From assembly GCA_903891335.1 (NCBI GenBank), contig CAITDX010000014.1, forward strand, positions 1 to 15,938: a stretch of DNA of 15,938 nt, given 5' to 3'. The notes beneath the pieces are model-generated. The model made no database searches. It saw only the letters and a program-made list of their open reading frames with translations, and was not told where the DNA came from. The stretch comes from an uncultured bacterium. GTDB taxonomy: Bacteria; Patescibacteriota; Microgenomatia; UBA1400; PJMF01. This document shows positions 14,597-15,938 of the stretch, piece after piece (positions within the stretch are counted from its first letter, which is position 1; the number at the start of each line of letters is the position of its first letter). A program made the translations under genes and the position numbers.

Positions 14597-15507
14597 GGCA
14601 AGACCATTCCTCCCTTAAACAAAATAAGCAAGAAAGCAATGGTGATAAACACTGCTACATGAGCAAAATTCTCTCCAGCAAGACGACTATATTTATGATT
14701 TTTTGCGACCAAGGCATCATAAATCAAGGTTAGCACAATCAACATCACGATCACTAGAAAAACTGCCCGAGTAACATTGAGTGGCGAAAAAATTAACTCA
14801 CTGTTCGTCTTGCGTTGACCAGCAACTAGACCGCCTTCGCTGAAATTTGGTTCAGCTGCTTTGGGCAAAGTCATCGTCTGACGATTGGCAGATTTAATTT
14901 GCGCTGCCTGTGGTACTGCAAAAAGCTGCACAACTAAGGTCGTATTAAATCCTTTCAAATTACCATTTACCACCGCTAAACCCATATTGGTAAAGTCTGG
15001 ATTAACCATGTTTTCGCGATGCGACGGTGAATCCATCCACGCCTGCACTACCTGACTACTAGTGTCGAAATCTCGAGCAAGATTTTCACCTGCGTACTTA
15101 TATGAATAATTCGCCTCTTTAATGAAATCCCAAGCTTGCTTACCATCCGGAGCCACGTGTGCCCAATATTGATCTGAAAACATGTCCTGGGCTTTGGCTA
15201 GCGCTGCTTGATTAAGCTGTTCACTCAGCACCACCTGGTTTAACCCAAGTTCTTGTCGACGAGCGTTCACTTCTGAAAGCAACGTATTGACATCAATATT
15301 GGAACTATACCCAAGCACTCGATCAGCTAAACTTGGAAAAAACCGCACCGCATTAATCAGCGAAAAAACTGCCAGCACAAGCAAAATCATCACCAACAAT
15401 GATTTAGGATGCAATAATTCACTCCGATAGCGATTCGCTGCTTGCGGTTTGAACAGACGACTTATTCTTGTCGAGAATGTTTGTTTTCTTTTTTGACCTA
15501 GCCACAT
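14593..15507 (-). CDS. Membrane-anchored CAP/SCP-domain protein
   Basis: 304 aa. CAP (SCP/PR-1) domains are found in secreted proteins of varied and mostly unclear function. Visible features: a basic N-terminus with RYRSELLHPKSLL at 26-38, a membrane helix at about 36-53, an extracytoplasmic CAP domain at about 70-200, a linker, and two more membrane helices at about 246-267 and 280-297. CAP hallmarks: WAHVAPDG at 115-122 (H117), YAGENLA at 138-144 (E141), SPSHRENM at 160-167 (H163). H117, E141 and H163 fit the usual metal-site residues. The ATG at 15507 makes the gene overlap the upstream one by 89 bases; an internal ATG at 15390 would avoid this but would lose the basic N-terminal segment, which I recall as conserved in patescibacterial CAP proteins. 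Neither start has a clear Shine-Dalgarno. Confidence 0.85.
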   Translation of the reverse strand: MWLGQKRKQTFSTRISRLFKPQAANRYRSELLHPKSLLVMILLVLAVFSLINAVRFFPSLADRVLGYSSNIDVNTLLSEVNARRQELGLNQVVLSEQLNQAALAKAQDMFSDQYWAHVAPDGKQAWDFIKEANYSYKYAGENLARDFDTSSQVVQAWMDSPSHRENMVNPDFTNMGLAVVNGNLKGFNTTLVVQLFAVPQAAQIKSANRQTMTLPKAAEPNFSEGGLVAGQRKTNSELIFSPLNVTRAVFLVIVMLIVLTLIYDALVAKNHKYSRLAGENFAHVAVFITIAFLLILFKGGMVLP

Positions 15508-15938
15508 GGATAAATTTCATTATGACAAAAACTACTACCAGCAGCAAGCCGAAGCTTACTAGCCACCAAACATTAAAACCTGACTGGGTTTGAGCTGATT
15601 GTGAAGACGCTTCAGTGGACTGAGATGGGTTTGAAACTGAGTTTGCTGCAAGAACCTCAGGGTGATTGATTTCTGACAAAGGCACTTGGATCTGAGTACT
15701 ATCATCACAGTTCAGTTGCCAACGCCAATCGAAATGAAGTGAAAAAGGAGCTACTTGCTCTGTTAGTCCAGATAAAGATGTTTGTAGAAAAAACTGAATT
15801 AGATACGACTGTGTTGTCATAGCTGACAATTTCTGCAAAGAAACTGAATTATGGAGCAACTCATCCAAAGAACCAGTAAATACAATATGTTGCTCATGAC
15901 TTAGTTGCATCGTTACATGCTGCCATGATTCTGAAGGC
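15419..15938 (-). CDS. C-terminal part of an extracellular protein with a membrane anchor (cut by the window edge)
   Basis: The frame stays open to the window end, and the residues before the ATG at 15910 (PSESWQHVT) continue an apparent beta strand, so this is probably a fragment. About 172 residues are visible. An N-terminal beta-rich region of about 85 residues (FTGSLDELL, then SYLIQFFLQTSL, then SLHFDWRWQL) alternates like a beta-sandwich domain and loosely recalls camelysin/TasA-like exported proteins. A Ser/Gln/Thr-rich linker follows, then one membrane helix and a basic cytoplasmic tail with SKKK. It lacks an LPxTG-like motif, so it is a membrane anchor rather than a sortase substrate. 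Its last 89 bases overlap the CAP gene in another frame. Function unknown. Confidence 0.65.
   Translation of the reverse strand, partial: PSESWQHVTMQLSHEQHIVFTGSLDELLHNSVSLQKLSAMTTQSYLIQFFLQTSLSGLTEQVAPFSLHFDWRWQLNCDDSTQIQVPLSEINHPEVLAANSVSNPSQSTEASSQSAQTQSGFNVWWLVSFGLLLVVVFVIMKFIHVARSKKKTNILDKNKSSVQTASSESLSE

Noticed and set aside
15560..15640. Possible sortase signal at the C-terminus of the partial protein (Ser/Gln/Thr-rich linker, membrane helix, SKKK)
   Set aside because: No P-x-T-G type motif precedes the helix and the basic tail is long, so it is better read as an ordinary membrane anchor.
1..15938. Alternative genetic code with UGA read as glycine
   Set aside because: secD, rseP and other genes end at TGA right where family length and the next gene's start predict, so UGA is a stop.
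1..15938. tRNA, rRNA, CRISPR arrays, insertion sequences, phage or toxin-antitoxin genes
   Set aside because: Nothing resembling these was seen by eye on either strand; almost all sequence is covered by the listed genes.

Overview
The window is a gene-dense bacterial segment of moderately low GC: 18 protein-coding genes, no RNA genes, no mobile elements, no CRISPR, and no gene-free stretch longer than about 90 bases. Gene content suggests a member of the Candidate Phyla Radiation (Patescibacteria), possibly the Microgenomates side. The pointers are a single-TM DsbA-like oxidoreductase, a winged-helix/nucleotidyltransferase fusion beside secD, a membrane-anchored CAP protein with the N-terminal basic/HPKS motif I associate with these phyla, a sortase with a PKD surface protein, a short RmlA, and many tiny spacings or 4-base gene overlaps. 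TGA is used as a stop (secD, rseP), so the UGA=Gly code of Absconditabacteria/Gracilibacteria does not apply. The phylum assignment is inference from family knowledge, not a search.

Layout. 1-853 (+): exported DsbA-like thiol oxidoreductase. 899-2536 (-): recJ, convergent with it and sharing a bidirectional terminator. 2560-4149 (+): CCA-adding enzyme with two insertions, divergent from recJ over 23 bases and probably transcribed leaderless. 6991-4146 (-): winged-helix/nucleotidyltransferase gene, secD, secF; secF runs tail-to-tail into cca with overlapping stop codons. 9105-7078 (-): Cys-rich two-PKD surface protein with a sortase-type C-terminus, then the sortase. 14266-9157 (-): rmlA, an exported helical unknown, a single-TM unknown, frr, rseP, a small tail-anchored unknown, a DUF3048/YerB-family protein. 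15938-14339 (-): C-terminus of a membrane-anchored extracellular protein running off the window edge, a CAP/SCP protein, a small three-TM protein.

How the genes fit together. Much of the window serves the cell envelope: protein export (SecDF), disulfide formation (DsbA-like), intramembrane proteolysis (RseP), nucleotide-sugar synthesis (RmlA), covalent surface attachment (sortase plus adjacent substrate), and exported proteins of unknown function (DUF3048, CAP, helical protein). Housekeeping genes (recJ, cca, frr) are interleaved.

Regulatory signals. Three starts share an identical AGAAAGG-N4-ATG ribosome-binding layout. Two starts (cca and the PKD gene) have TATAAT exactly six bases before ATG and no Shine-Dalgarno, as expected for leaderless mRNAs. 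The PKD start also lies in a 9-bp inverted repeat whose loop holds the -10 box and start codon and which is followed by a T-rich run, so it looks like a terminator fused to a promoter. Two other operon heads share a 12-bp motif with a similarly placed TACCRTG element. All of these are sequence observations whose function is inferred.
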